DNA from: an uncultured Acidobacteriaceae bacterium
GTDB lineage: Bacteria; Acidobacteriota; Terriglobia; Terriglobales; Acidobacteriaceae
Length of the DNA: 64,000 nt
Assembly: GCA_903842065.1 (NCBI GenBank)
Contig: CAIMKZ010000077.1
Span: 62,001 to 126,000 of the forward strand
Reading direction: 5' to 3'
How positions within the stretch are numbered: position 1 is the first letter of the stretch; every line of letters starts with the position of its first letter. Position numbers and translations under genes: made by a program. Positions 25,701 through 35,087 of the stretch are shown here, in pieces. The notes beneath the pieces are model-generated. The model saw nothing but the letters and a program-made list of their open reading frames with translations, did no database searches and had not been told where the DNA came from.

Positions 25701-26152
25701 TTCAATCCGGGAGCCCTTTCTCGGTGGTGAACGCGAATACTACCGCGCAGTCCCTCACCTTCCGTCCGAACCAGACCTGCAATCCGAATGCAGGCGGCGG
25801 GCACGTGGCCGGAACAGCGAAGACTCAGCACTACTTCAACACCGCCTGCTTTGCTCTGCCGACGACAGTTACGAACGGAATCCAGCTCGTCGATAACAGC
25901 CGCAGCGGAGACGCGCCGCGCAACTCGGTTCTCGGGCCGGGATTCAACACGACCGACGCATCGTTGTTCAAGAGCGTGAGTCTGGCCGATGAGAAGCGCC
26001 TGGAGCTGAGGTTCGAAGTCTTCAACGTCTTCAACGAAGCGCGTTTTTCTAATCCTGTAGGAACCTTCGGCACTTCGACCTTCGGACAGATCACCAGCAC
26101 AGTAGGCAACGACTCGCGCGTGATTCAACTGGCGGCAAAGATCGCATTCTGA
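22703..26152 (+). CDS. Oar-type TonB-dependent outer-membrane protein of the peptide locus
   Basis: A 1149-residue outer-membrane transporter-like protein. The frame is open from 21950, but that part is antisense to the GntR gene; GTG 22703 has AGGAG six bases upstream and is followed by a basic start and hydrophobic signal (IVVALLACPAGVHAQ). Next come the carboxypeptidase-regulatory domain (QIAGTIADPMGSRITDAKVELES), the plug (SVTGVLPLVETSNATLGNVV, LNGRNFAQLGTLVPGVL, VVTRSGSNQLHGNLWEFNR) and a barrel ending IQLAAKIAF. It leads an operon-like row with a sodium symporter and a P1 peptidase, suggesting import of peptides or a modified amino acid across the outer membrane. Confidence 0.92.
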   Translation: MPRVFCDSFRPVAARRRAAKSLLISPAMIVVALLACPAGVHAQATGQIAGTIADPMGSRITDAKVELESAVTGQQRTVLSADDGSYTLPLVAPGSYQLRVAKKGFETSITSQVEVRVNGTTHLNVQLSVGGVAEQVSVTGVLPLVETSNATLGNVVERGEIADLPLNGRNFAQLGTLVPGVLAPPPGLGGAQGNATVGGFGNATGSYNVNGMRNQSNNFLLDGAPNNDSFNSGFVMRPPPDAIEEFKIMSHSWEAQYGRNAGAVVNVVTRSGSNQLHGNLWEFNREGALASRVYFANPALAKPEYLQNQFGAAAGGPVLRDRLFVFGYYEGFRLKDGTTNTLNVLVPGSQERGGNFSELLPAGSTCSSVTGKTAGVLIDPATGQPACYAGVPNAFDPARISPIGAAILKTYIPLPNTGTSGGLYGGQYVASPPNLDNREMFGLRADWKLGSHLILARYMYAHQKLFQPIGPSNFAPKGNYQIMTPTDEMLSDTWTLSSNLVNTVRVFRQRIDGRPNVTSQLDLASLGYQYLASNSTARGLPNITLSGAFSTGDAQQPFAYRGNSVLGMGDDLTFVKGKHLFQFGALAVRDGIDLLYINRPNGNFTFTTYFTGSALSDFLLGYPYMFQQGSGDPAMHGSSWTYAGYAQDEYRIGQRVTLQLGVRYEINMPFVEASNHLAALVPGQQSVAQPNAPVGLVYPGDKGVPRGTYYADSTNFAPRLGVIFDPRGDARSSIRAGWGLFFDTTPGQGSFFQNGTLAPPFQPLQQISFYSNAGAPTAANFANPYHGVSAGAVGFPPSLTFIGWQLPHAYRTPRVEQYNLSFQQQLTSGVGFEIGYAGSNSEFLPVFIEVNPTGVAATNSAMEGANAWKSAGYANSPFPAFGLTRPTFSAGRSWYNALQASMQVRNFHRVTSTFAYTWSHSFDNASGLNIGGDSRPVLAATIGDERSIDAALARERGPSLYDARNRLVVSLQYALPALPARNALARLLTGGWKFNTIFQLQSGSPFSVVNANTTAQSLTFRPNQTCNPNAGGGHVAGTAKTQHYFNTACFALPTTVTNGIQLVDNSRSGDAPRNSVLGPGFNTTDASLFKSVSLADEKRLELRFEVFNVFNEARFSNPVGTFGTSTFGQITSTVGNDSRVIQLAAKIAF

Positions 26153-26200
26153 TGCCGCACGCAGGGCCATGCGCCATAGAATGACCTGAGAGGCCGCCGG

Positions 26201-27634
26201 ATGAGTTTGTACCTCGCAGCACTGCTGGTTTATTCGCTTCTCGTGATGGCGGTTGGAATCGCAACCAGCCGCCGCGTGAAGACGTCGGCGGATTTTCTGG
26301 TGGCCGGGCGCAGGCTTGGGCCGGGCCTGGTGTTCGCGAGCTTTCTTGCGGCGAATATCGGCGCCGGCTCAACGGTGGGCGCGGCGGGGTTGGGTTTTCG
26401 CTTCGGCCTCTCGGCGTGGTGGTGGGTGGGCTCAGCGGGCATTGGGACACTGCTGCTCTCGCAGTTCCTCGCGGCCAGGCTGTGGCGCATCGCTCGCCTT
26501 CACGACCTATCGACACTTCAGGATTACCTGGAACTGCGCTACGGCAAGAGCGTAAAGGCCATCATAGCGGCGCTGTTCTGGTGCGGCTCACTGGCGATTC
26601 TGGCCGGGCAACTCATTGCCATGAGCTGGATTCTTGAAACTGTGGCCGGCCTGCCCAAAACGACAAGCTGCGTGATCGGCGGGATTGTGGCGATTGTCTA
26701 CACCTCCGCCGGAGGCCTCGTCTCATCGACGTTCGTCAACGTTCTGGAACTCGTTGTCACTATGACCGGACTGCTGCTGGCGGTGCCGTTCGCCTTGCAT
26801 GCGGTGGGCGGATGGAGCCAGTTGCAGATGACGGTGGGCGCGGCGCATCCGCAGACCGAGATGTTTTCGCTTGGCGGCGCGGGGTTCAAGCAGATATTTG
26901 CCTGGATAGCGATTCTGGTTCCATCGTTCATGGTGTCGCCGGGGCTTCTGCAAAAGGTCTACGGGGCGCGCAGCGCGAAGTCGGCGCGGCTCGGCATCGG
27001 GCTCAACTCTGTGTGCCAGCTTCTGTTCGCGTTTGTGCCGCCGATACTTGGTCTGTGCGCGCTGGCCGCGCTGCCGCATCTTACGAACCCCGAGCTGGCG
27101 CTGCCCGCAGTGTTGAAGTTGCTGTTGCCAAAGTGGCTCAGCGTACTGGCTCTGGCGTCGATCTTCTCGGCCGAACTGAGTTCTACCGGAGCGATTCTCT
27201 TCATGCTTTCAACCTCGCTCTCGGTCGATCTCTACAAAACGTTTTTGAAGCCTGACGTAAGTCCGCGCGGGCTGCTCACAGCGAGCCGCATCGCAAGCGT
27301 AGGCGCGGGAGTTGCCGGAGTGCTTGCGGCTATCGTGCTGCCGTCGATCATCGCCGCCATCAGCATCTTTTACGGAATGATTGCCGTGGCCCTCTTCGTT
27401 CCGGTACTTGCCGGGCTCTACACGAAGCGGGTGATGAAACCGGCGGTGATCGCCGGCATCGTTTGCGGAGTCGCTGTTGCGGTCGCCGTCATGATTCTCA
27501 CCGGCAACAGCGGCGTGGGAGTTTTATCGCCGCCGGCAATCGGAGTTCTAACCGCTGCGGTAGTGGTGGGCGGATTCAGCCTCTTCGCCCGCCATCCAGC
27601 AGTTATTAAGGAGCCGCCCCATGCATCGTCGTGA
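26201..27634 (+). CDS. Sodium:solute symporter (SSS family)
   Basis: A 477-residue inner-membrane protein with about 13 hydrophobic helices. The N terminus SRRVKTSADFLVAGRRLGPGLVFASFLAANIGAGSTVGAAG and the later QDYLELRYGKSVK segment are hallmarks of the SSS family (PutP, PanF, SglT relatives), which couples uptake of amino acids, vitamins or sugars to Na+. It starts 49 bases after the Oar-type gene behind GAGAGG and overlaps the next gene by 14 bases. Its partners (receptor before, peptidase after) point to uptake of a peptide-derived or amino-acid-like compound; the exact substrate is not readable. Confidence 0.88.
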   Translation: MSLYLAALLVYSLLVMAVGIATSRRVKTSADFLVAGRRLGPGLVFASFLAANIGAGSTVGAAGLGFRFGLSAWWWVGSAGIGTLLLSQFLAARLWRIARLHDLSTLQDYLELRYGKSVKAIIAALFWCGSLAILAGQLIAMSWILETVAGLPKTTSCVIGGIVAIVYTSAGGLVSSTFVNVLELVVTMTGLLLAVPFALHAVGGWSQLQMTVGAAHPQTEMFSLGGAGFKQIFAWIAILVPSFMVSPGLLQKVYGARSAKSARLGIGLNSVCQLLFAFVPPILGLCALAALPHLTNPELALPAVLKLLLPKWLSVLALASIFSAELSSTGAILFMLSTSLSVDLYKTFLKPDVSPRGLLTASRIASVGAGVAGVLAAIVLPSIIAAISIFYGMIAVALFVPVLAGLYTKRVMKPAVIAGIVCGVAVAVAVMILTGNSGVGVLSPPAIGVLTAAVVVGGFSLFARHPAVIKEPPHASS

Positions 27635-28703
27635 ATTCAGCAAGAGACTTCTGGGACTTCCGCTTGTTGCCGCACTGCCCGCGCTGGGCGCGGAGCCGGA
27701 GAAGTCGCCGCTGCCACCGGGCGGCTCGCTTACCGATGTGCCGGGGCTCAAGGTGGGTCATTTCACCCGTCCGGAACGGCCTACGGGCTGCACGGTGGTC
27801 GTGTGCGAGCAGGGCGCTGTTGCCGGCGTCGATGTGCGGGGTTCGGCTCCGGGCACGCGGGAGACCGATCTGCTCTCGCCAGTGAACCTGGTCGACAAGG
27901 TCAACGCCATCGTGCTTTCGGGCGGCAGCGCGTATGGTTTGGATGTGGCGACGGGCGTGATGCGCTACCTCGAAGAGCAGGGCGCGGGCTACAAGATAGG
28001 CACGCTGGGCGTGGTGCCGATTGTGCCTGCAGCGGTGCTGATGGACCTTGGCGTGGGCGACTTCAAGATCCGGCCCGACGCAGCCTGCGGCTATACAGCC
28101 TGCAAAGCGGCGAGCGCTGGCCCAGTTCTCGAAGGGTGCGTAGGCGCCGGCGCTGGCGCGACCATCGGAAAGATGTTCGGTGCAAAGTACATGATGAAGT
28201 CCGGCCTGGGCACGGCGAGCGTGAAACTTGGCGATACAGGCATCGTGGTGGCGGCGATGGTGGCCGTGAACGCCCTTGGCGATGTGCTGAACCCGGAGAC
28301 GGGCAAGATCGTGGCGGGCGCGCGCGGCGAGGACGGCAAGGGCTATCGCAACTCGATGGCGGAGCTGCTGGCTGGGCATCGTGTCACGGCGCGGGGCGGC
28401 GAGAACACCACCATCGGCGTGGTGGCGACGAACGCGAAGTTCACCAAGACGCAGATGACCAAGGTGGCGCAGATGGCCCACGACGGCTATGCTCGCTCGA
28501 TCGCTCCGGTGCATACAATGGCTGACGGAGACACGATCTTTGCCCTGTCGACGGGGCTGGCCGAAGCTACGGCCGACCTGAGCGCCATCGGCGCGATTGC
28601 TGCTGCGGTGATGGCTAGAGCGGTGGTTCGGGCGGCGCTTCAGGCTACGAGTATTCCGGCGCTGGGGTTGGTGGCCTGCCGGGACTACGCAAAGCAACTC
28701 TGA
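27621..28703 (+). CDS. P1-family (DmpA-like) aminopeptidase/D-esterase with export signal
   Basis: A 360-residue Ntn-type peptidase. It starts with HRREFSKRLLGLPLVAALPALGA, a twin-arginine-like signal, so it is probably periplasmic. The family core follows: LTDVPGLKVGHFTRPERPTGCTVVVCE, GVDVRGSAPGTRETDLL, IVLSGGSAYGLDVATGVMRYLEE. Self-cleavage is expected at ENTTIGVVATNA, exposing the Thr nucleophile, with MAHDGYARSIAPVHTMADGDT in the mature small chain. Known members release N-terminal D- or L-residues or beta-peptides. The ATG at 27621 follows AAGGAG and lies inside the symporter gene, showing translational coupling. Confidence 0.9.
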   Translation: MHRREFSKRLLGLPLVAALPALGAEPEKSPLPPGGSLTDVPGLKVGHFTRPERPTGCTVVVCEQGAVAGVDVRGSAPGTRETDLLSPVNLVDKVNAIVLSGGSAYGLDVATGVMRYLEEQGAGYKIGTLGVVPIVPAAVLMDLGVGDFKIRPDAACGYTACKAASAGPVLEGCVGAGAGATIGKMFGAKYMMKSGLGTASVKLGDTGIVVAAMVAVNALGDVLNPETGKIVAGARGEDGKGYRNSMAELLAGHRVTARGGENTTIGVVATNAKFTKTQMTKVAQMAHDGYARSIAPVHTMADGDTIFALSTGLAEATADLSAIGAIAAAVMARAVVRAALQATSIPALGLVACRDYAKQL

Positions 28704-28774
28704 GTTGCCTGAATGCTGAAACCGAAGGCCTCCCATATCGCGTAAAATCAGAATATTCCGCCCAGGAGGCTTGC

Positions 28775-30451
<1,677 letters not shown>

Positions 30452-30497
30452 GCCGGCGCAGCGCTCTTAGCGCAGCGGGTTATTCTTGAACCTGACG

Positions 30498-31817
30498 ATG
30501 AATCCCACTTCCCCAAGGCCTTCCCGCCGCGGTCTGGAGGCCTTTGCCTCCCGCGATTTCACGCTGTATCAGGTTGCGCGCATGGTGACCATCGTGGGCG
30601 GCGAGGCGCAGGCTGTGGCCGTTGCCTGGCAGGTTTATGCGATCACGCATCGCGCATTGGATCTCGGCTACACAGGGTTGGCGCTGTTTCTGCCCGCGCT
30701 CTTGTTCCTGATTCCCGCCGGACACGTTGCCGACCGGTATGATCGCCGTCAGGTGATTCTGGTTTGCTACCTGGCGCAGTTGGTGGCCAGCCTTGCGCTG
30801 GCGATCATGGCCATTGCCGATGTCAGAAACGTGTTCTGGATCTACGTAGTGCTGTTCTTGATCGGTATGGGCCGTGCTTTCTCGGGTCCGGCCGCAACGG
30901 CGCTGATTCCGCATCTGGTTGAGCCGGAACACCTGGTGAACGCGCTGACCTGGGCGACGGCGATCACCAAGCTGGCCAATGTTACCGGTCCCGCGATGGG
31001 CGGCGTTCTGTTTGTGCTGTCGCTGGACAGGCTGTTTCCCCGCGCTCATCTGGAAGGCGCTGCGATCGTCTACCTGTTCACGCTGGTCATGCTGGTCATC
31101 TTCATTGTGCTTGTGGCGATGCTCAAGGTGCGGCTGGGCCGAATGGAGCATCGAGCCGTTTCGATGAAGGTGATTCTGGCCGGGTTTCACTTTGTAAATC
31201 GCGCTCCGGTGATTCTAGGTTCGATCTCGCTGGATCTGTTTGTGGTTCTGCTGGGCGGAGCTACGACGCTGCTGCCCATCTTTGCGGGCGACATTCTGCA
31301 TCAGGGTCCGCGAGGATTCGGGCTGCTGCGAGCGGCTCCGGCGGTGGGCGCGCTGGCGATGTCGCTGTTTCTGACACGGTTTGCGATCAAGCGTCACGCG
31401 GGGCGCAAGTTGCTCATTTCAGTGGTCATATTCGGCGCGGCTACGGTTGTATTCGGAATCTCGACCAGCTTCTGGCTCTCGGTGCTGGCGCTGGCGGTCA
31501 CCGGCGCTTCCGATATGGTTAGCATGATTATCCGCTCGTCGATTGTGCAGATTGCGACGCCTCCGGAGATGCGAGGACGGGTGAGCGCGGTGAACTCGTT
31601 GTTTATCGGCGCCTCGAACGAGCTGGGCGGGTTCGAGAGCGGCGTGACGGCGCAGTGGTGGGGTGCGGTGTGGGCCACGATCGTCGGCGGCGTGGGGTCG
31701 CTGGTGGTGGCGGCGGCCTGGGCGGGGATGTTCCCCAAGCTGCGAGCGGCCGATGAGCTGACGCCTGAGGCGCTGCGGGTGGCTATGCCTGCCGATGAGC
31801 CGGTTCCGGCAGAGTAG
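30498..31817 (+). CDS. Major facilitator superfamily exporter (EntS-like)
   Basis: A 439-residue twelve-helix transporter. The N-terminal pattern SRDFTLYQVARMVTIVGGEAQAVAVAWQVY, then GHVADRYDRRQVIL (loop 2-3 motif) and GPAATALIPHLVEPEHLVNALTW are typical of the EntS/MFS_3 group that exports siderophores, drugs or macrolides. Start: ATG 30498; a TTG twelve bases upstream is possible. It is 46 bases after the GT2 gene on the same strand and may be co-transcribed, but the two functions do not obviously connect. The substrate is unknown. Confidence 0.85.
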   Translation: MNPTSPRPSRRGLEAFASRDFTLYQVARMVTIVGGEAQAVAVAWQVYAITHRALDLGYTGLALFLPALLFLIPAGHVADRYDRRQVILVCYLAQLVASLALAIMAIADVRNVFWIYVVLFLIGMGRAFSGPAATALIPHLVEPEHLVNALTWATAITKLANVTGPAMGGVLFVLSLDRLFPRAHLEGAAIVYLFTLVMLVIFIVLVAMLKVRLGRMEHRAVSMKVILAGFHFVNRAPVILGSISLDLFVVLLGGATTLLPIFAGDILHQGPRGFGLLRAAPAVGALAMSLFLTRFAIKRHAGRKLLISVVIFGAATVVFGISTSFWLSVLALAVTGASDMVSMIIRSSIVQIATPPEMRGRVSAVNSLFIGASNELGGFESGVTAQWWGAVWATIVGGVGSLVVAAAWAGMFPKLRAADELTPEALRVAMPADEPVPAE

Positions 31818-31900
31818 GGGTTGGCGGGGCCCTCGTTGAGCCGGGTCCCCGGTTCAATATGTAAGGGATGTGAGCGGTCCGTTCCACCACCCGGACAAGT

Positions 31901-31912
31901 ACCCCCCTCCCG
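31901..31912. repeat. ACCCCCCTCCC motif, start of an intergenic acidobacterial-type repeat
   Basis: ACCCCCCTCC also occurs at 56701-56710, and a reverse-complement G-rich form lies near 11680-11693. Here it is followed by an AT-richer tail (31920-31955). I recall TACCCCCCTCC-led intergenic repeats in this group. It lies between the MFS gene and the convergent respiratory operon. Confidence 0.45.
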
Positions 31913-31973
31913 GGGTAGGTGCGTAAAGTGTTGAAAATATAAGGTTACAGAAATGCCCTCCGGGAAAGAAAAA

Positions 31974-32005
31974 GCCCAGGCATGCAGAATATTGCAGACC
32001 TGGGC
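31974..32005 (-). terminator. Intrinsic terminator of the bc/bd respiratory operon
   Basis: On the minus strand GCCCAGG (32005-31999) pairs with CCTGGGC (31980-31974), with an inner TGCA/TGCA pairing, and is followed by TTTTTCTTT. It stands just after the stop of the last operon gene at 32024. Confidence 0.85.
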
Positions 32006-32023
32006 GGAGGGGATGCCGTTCGG

Positions 32024-33409
32024 CTATCTCTGAGCGGCGATCGCTGTGGCGGGAGGATTGACCTGGGCGTTGAGGAAGTTGGCCAGGTCGTCCACGTCTT
32101 GCCGGGTGCCGACCATGGGCGGCATGAAGCGATGGTAGGGGGAGTCGGGCTTGTACTCGTGGAGCATGGAGACGAATGCGCGGATGTTGGCGGAATCGCG
32201 GCCGGAGAGCAGCGTGGCCAGCGGTCTGTAGCCGTGGAGGGTGTGGCAGGAGCCGCACTCGCCGCGGAAGATGGCCTCGCCGCGTGAGTAGGACGTATCG
32301 GCGTTGTTCCAGACCCAGTTGCTTTTGGCGAGGTAGCCGCGCTGGTCGATCTTGATGGCATCGGGCACGCGAACGCCGTTGGAGTACATCCACTGGCCGA
32401 TGACGTAGGGCTTGCGGAGCATCTCGCGGGAGTACTCGCCGGCGCCGGTGGCGACCAGAGCCAGAACCAGGATGGCGAGGGCGTGGGAGAGCGTGAAGTC
32501 CTCGGGGTTGCGATAGGCGAGGTAGTAAGTTACACCGACGACGGTGGCCGAAGTAATGACAATGATGAGCGCGACACGGGTGATGACCGAGAAGGTGCCG
32601 GTGCCGATGGTGTCGACACCGAGCGTAAGCAGGGCGCGCTGCGACGACGGCACCATGAGCAGATACCAGCCGAAGAGAAAGGGCATGGCCAGGAAGGAGG
32701 GCGCGAGCCACTTGGCGCTCCAGCGAACCACGGCGATCTTGAGGTTGCGGGCGGAGTCGCTGTCGATGCGGCTGGCGCTGATCAGCGCCCAGATGCCGGC
32801 CAGCGAGGCGCATACGCAGCAGCGCAGCAGCAGGCTGGGCCAGTAGGTGGGGTTGAAGAAGGCGCTCCAGAATACGCTGGCTTCGTGGCCTGTGCCGGCT
32901 ACGCCAAGCCAGGTGCTGCCGGGCGCGAGCATGAAGGTGAGAATGCCGTTGATGATAAAGAGCGTGAAGAACGACACGACGGCGTAAACCCAGCCTACCT
33001 TGAGGTGCAGCTTGGGATCGATGCGGTCCCATGTGTAGTAGTAGACGGCGATCGAAGTCATCTCGACGAGGAAGAAGATCCACTCGATGGCCCAGCCGAA
33101 GACGAAGTTGTGAATGAGCGTGCTGGTGGCCTCGGGGTGCGTGAGTCCGATGGCGAACCAGATGCCGACGCCGGAGACGGTGCCGTAGATGCCGGTGACC
33201 TTGAGGAAGAACTTGGAATGGCCGGCGAGCTGCTTCATCCATGCATCTGCGGCTGTTCTGTCGGTCATGCGCATGGCTTTGCGCTCGGCCAGCGGCAGAT
33301 AGAGCCCGCCGCCGACGGCGAACTGCGAGATCATGACGTGAAAGATGGAGATGATGCCGATGACCCAGCCAGAGCCGAGATACGGGATTTCCCAGAACGG
33401 ATAATTCAT
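32024..33409 (-). CDS. Cytochrome bd subunit I-like protein fused to a c-type cytochrome domain
   Basis: A 461-residue membrane protein. The N-terminal nine-helix part resembles CydA: His24 in SIFHVMISQF (the position that ligates heme b595), Glu109 and Glu116 in AIEWIFFLVEMTS, and Glu325 in GAGEYSREMLRKPY. The helix where CydA has the b558 His instead reads PSLLLRCCVCASL, and I see no Q-loop, so quinol oxidation by this subunit is doubtful. The C-terminal soluble domain has the heme c motif CGSCH (385-389) and MPPM, whose Met432 could be the sixth ligand. It is the last gene of an operon with a cytochrome b and a Rieske protein, so electrons may enter through its heme c. Confidence 0.85.
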   Translation of the reverse strand: MNYPFWEIPYLGSGWVIGIISIFHVMISQFAVGGGLYLPLAERKAMRMTDRTAADAWMKQLAGHSKFFLKVTGIYGTVSGVGIWFAIGLTHPEATSTLIHNFVFGWAIEWIFFLVEMTSIAVYYYTWDRIDPKLHLKVGWVYAVVSFFTLFIINGILTFMLAPGSTWLGVAGTGHEASVFWSAFFNPTYWPSLLLRCCVCASLAGIWALISASRIDSDSARNLKIAVVRWSAKWLAPSFLAMPFLFGWYLLMVPSSQRALLTLGVDTIGTGTFSVITRVALIIVITSATVVGVTYYLAYRNPEDFTLSHALAILVLALVATGAGEYSREMLRKPYVIGQWMYSNGVRVPDAIKIDQRGYLAKSNWVWNNADTSYSRGEAIFRGECGSCHTLHGYRPLATLLSGRDSANIRAFVSMLHEYKPDSPYHRFMPPMVGTRQDVDDLANFLNAQVNPPATAIAAQR

Positions 33410-33428
33410 AAGTAGCTCCTAGCTGTCT

Positions 33429-34526
33429 TTACCGAATCGTCCAGTATCCGATGGCGGTTGTGACAAGCAGCGCGAAGATCGCGAAGAGTCCGAAGTAGTG
33501 CGCGCGGCGGCCGCGGCGGCCTGATTCCAGGTTCGGGTCGTAGAACGGGATGAGCAGCCAGAGCACGATGCCGAGGGTGAAGATGAGGATGCCGGCGATC
33601 TCGCCCAGAGCGGCAAGTTTGCCGGAGAAGACCAGGCCCAGGAGCTTGAGCATCTCGAACGGGGCCATGAAGTACCACTCGGGATGAATGCCGAGCGGGG
33701 CCGGGGCGAGCGCGTCGTACTGTTTGCCGAGCTGCCAGGGAAAGATCGAGGCCAGCAGAGCAAGCACGTTGAGAGAGATGATCCACATGGCCAGATCCTT
33801 TACCAGGAAGTTGGGCATGAAGGGCATGGACTTGCGCTGGGATGCGGGCTTGGCTTCTTCGCTGGGCGGCGCCGCGTTGCCGTGCTTCTGCACTAGCCAG
33901 AGGTGGAACGCGAGAAGCGGAATGAACACTGCCGGCAGCACGACGACGTGCAGGGCGAAGAAACGCTGTACGGTGAACTCGCTGACATCCGGACCACCGC
34001 GCAGCAGATTGGCGATGATGGGGCCAATGACGGGAATGGCCGCGGGAATCTCAAGTCCTACCTTGGTGGCGAAGAAGCTCAGCTCATCCATGGGCAGCAG
34101 ATAGCCGGAGAAGCCGAAGACCGAAGCCAGGGCGAGCAGCATCATACCGCTGAACCAGCCGAACTCGCGCGGGCTGCGGTAGGCCTTCATGAAGAAGACC
34201 GAGAACATATGCACCAGCACGGATAACATCATCAGGTTGGCCGACCAGGCGTGGGCCGAGCGGATGAGCCATCCGAAGTGCATGGTGAAGGTGATCTGGC
34301 GGACTGACTCGTAGGCATCGGCTCCGGGCCGGTAGTAGACGAGGAGCAAGACACCGGTGAAGCACTGAACCAGAAACAAGAAGAGCGAGATGCCGCCCCA
34401 GTAGTACCAGAAGGATTGCTTGTGTACGGGGACGGTCTTCTTGCGCGCGAACTTGGCGAGTTCGCCAAGGCCAAGCCGCTCATCCACCCAGCTGTACACG
34501 GTATTCGCTATAGATTTTGTCGTCAT
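33429..34526 (-). CDS. Cytochrome b, b6-type, fused with subunit IV-like part
   Basis: A 365-residue diheme membrane protein of a quinol:acceptor oxidoreductase. Heme ligands are His92 and His106 in one helix and His193 and His208 in another; the 15-residue step between the last two is the b6f spacing rather than that of bc1. The Qo-site motif PEWYF is present in GIHPEWYFMAPF, and the C-terminal three helices are included, so b6 and subunit IV parts are in one chain. It lies 54 bases after the Rieske gene and 19 bases before the bd-like/heme c fusion. It should oxidise quinol and pass one electron to the Rieske protein. Confidence 0.93.
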   Translation of the reverse strand: MTTKSIANTVYSWVDERLGLGELAKFARKKTVPVHKQSFWYYWGGISLFLFLVQCFTGVLLLVYYRPGADAYESVRQITFTMHFGWLIRSAHAWSANLMMLSVLVHMFSVFFMKAYRSPREFGWFSGMMLLALASVFGFSGYLLPMDELSFFATKVGLEIPAAIPVIGPIIANLLRGGPDVSEFTVQRFFALHVVVLPAVFIPLLAFHLWLVQKHGNAAPPSEEAKPASQRKSMPFMPNFLVKDLAMWIISLNVLALLASIFPWQLGKQYDALAPAPLGIHPEWYFMAPFEMLKLLGLVFSGKLAALGEIAGILIFTLGIVLWLLIPFYDPNLESGRRGRRAHYFGLFAIFALLVTTAIGYWTIR

Positions 34527-34580
34527 GATGGGTTCTCGTGAAACGCGTGTCGTGATTCGTGGAACGTGGAACAGATAGCT

Positions 34581-35072
34581 TCAGGCGCGCGAAACGGTTA
34601 CGTCGGCGGCGCCTACGGTCACCTTGTAAGCCTTGAGCGGCTTGGGCGGAGGGCCGCTGACGTTGGCGCCGGTGTAGGGGTTGTAGACACCGCCGTGGCA
34701 GGCGCAGTGGATGCGGTCGGCGTCCGGCTCGTACTGCACGGTGCAGCCGAGGTGGGTGCAGACCGCCGTAAGCGAGATCCAGCGGCCGTCTGTGTGGTGA
34801 ATGAGCATGGCCGGCGAAGAGCCGAACTTGAACATCAGGACCGAGCCGGTGGGGAGCTTCTGCGCGTCCTTGAGGGTGACCTCGGTGACGGCCGCGGCGC
34901 CCAGAGCCATCTCGCTGGGCGAGTCAAGGTAGCGATAGATGGGATAGGCGAGAGCGCCCACGTAACAGAGGCCCGCAACGCCGGCGGCTACGCCGAGAAA
35001 GGCGCGCCTGCCCGTTTCGACCGGCTCGACCTCGTGAACTTCATTGGCTTCAATCGGAAACTGTTCTGTCAT
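34581..35072 (-). CDS. Rieske [2Fe-2S] iron-sulfur protein
   Basis: A 163-residue protein with an N-terminal ETGRRAFLG (Tat-like) segment and a hydrophobic helix, so it is membrane-anchored with its cluster outside the cytoplasm. The cluster boxes are CTHLGC (residues 105-110) and CACHGG (123-128), followed by the Pro loop SGPPPKPL. I chose ATG 35072; a GTG nine bases upstream is the alternative. It lies 15 bases after the 370-residue membrane subunit gene and before cytochrome b. It should carry one electron from the Qo site to a heme c, and the only c-type heme encoded nearby is in the bd-like fusion protein. Confidence 0.94.
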   Translation of the reverse strand: MTEQFPIEANEVHEVEPVETGRRAFLGVAAGVAGLCYVGALAYPIYRYLDSPSEMALGAAAVTEVTLKDAQKLPTGSVLMFKFGSSPAMLIHHTDGRWISLTAVCTHLGCTVQYEPDADRIHCACHGGVYNPYTGANVSGPPPKPLKAYKVTVGAADVTVSRA

Positions 35073-35087
35073 GGCAATCACCCGCGG

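Noticed and set aside
27606..28736. 376-codon minus-strand ORF opposite the P1 peptidase
   Set aside because: Antisense to a gene with unmistakable family motifs.
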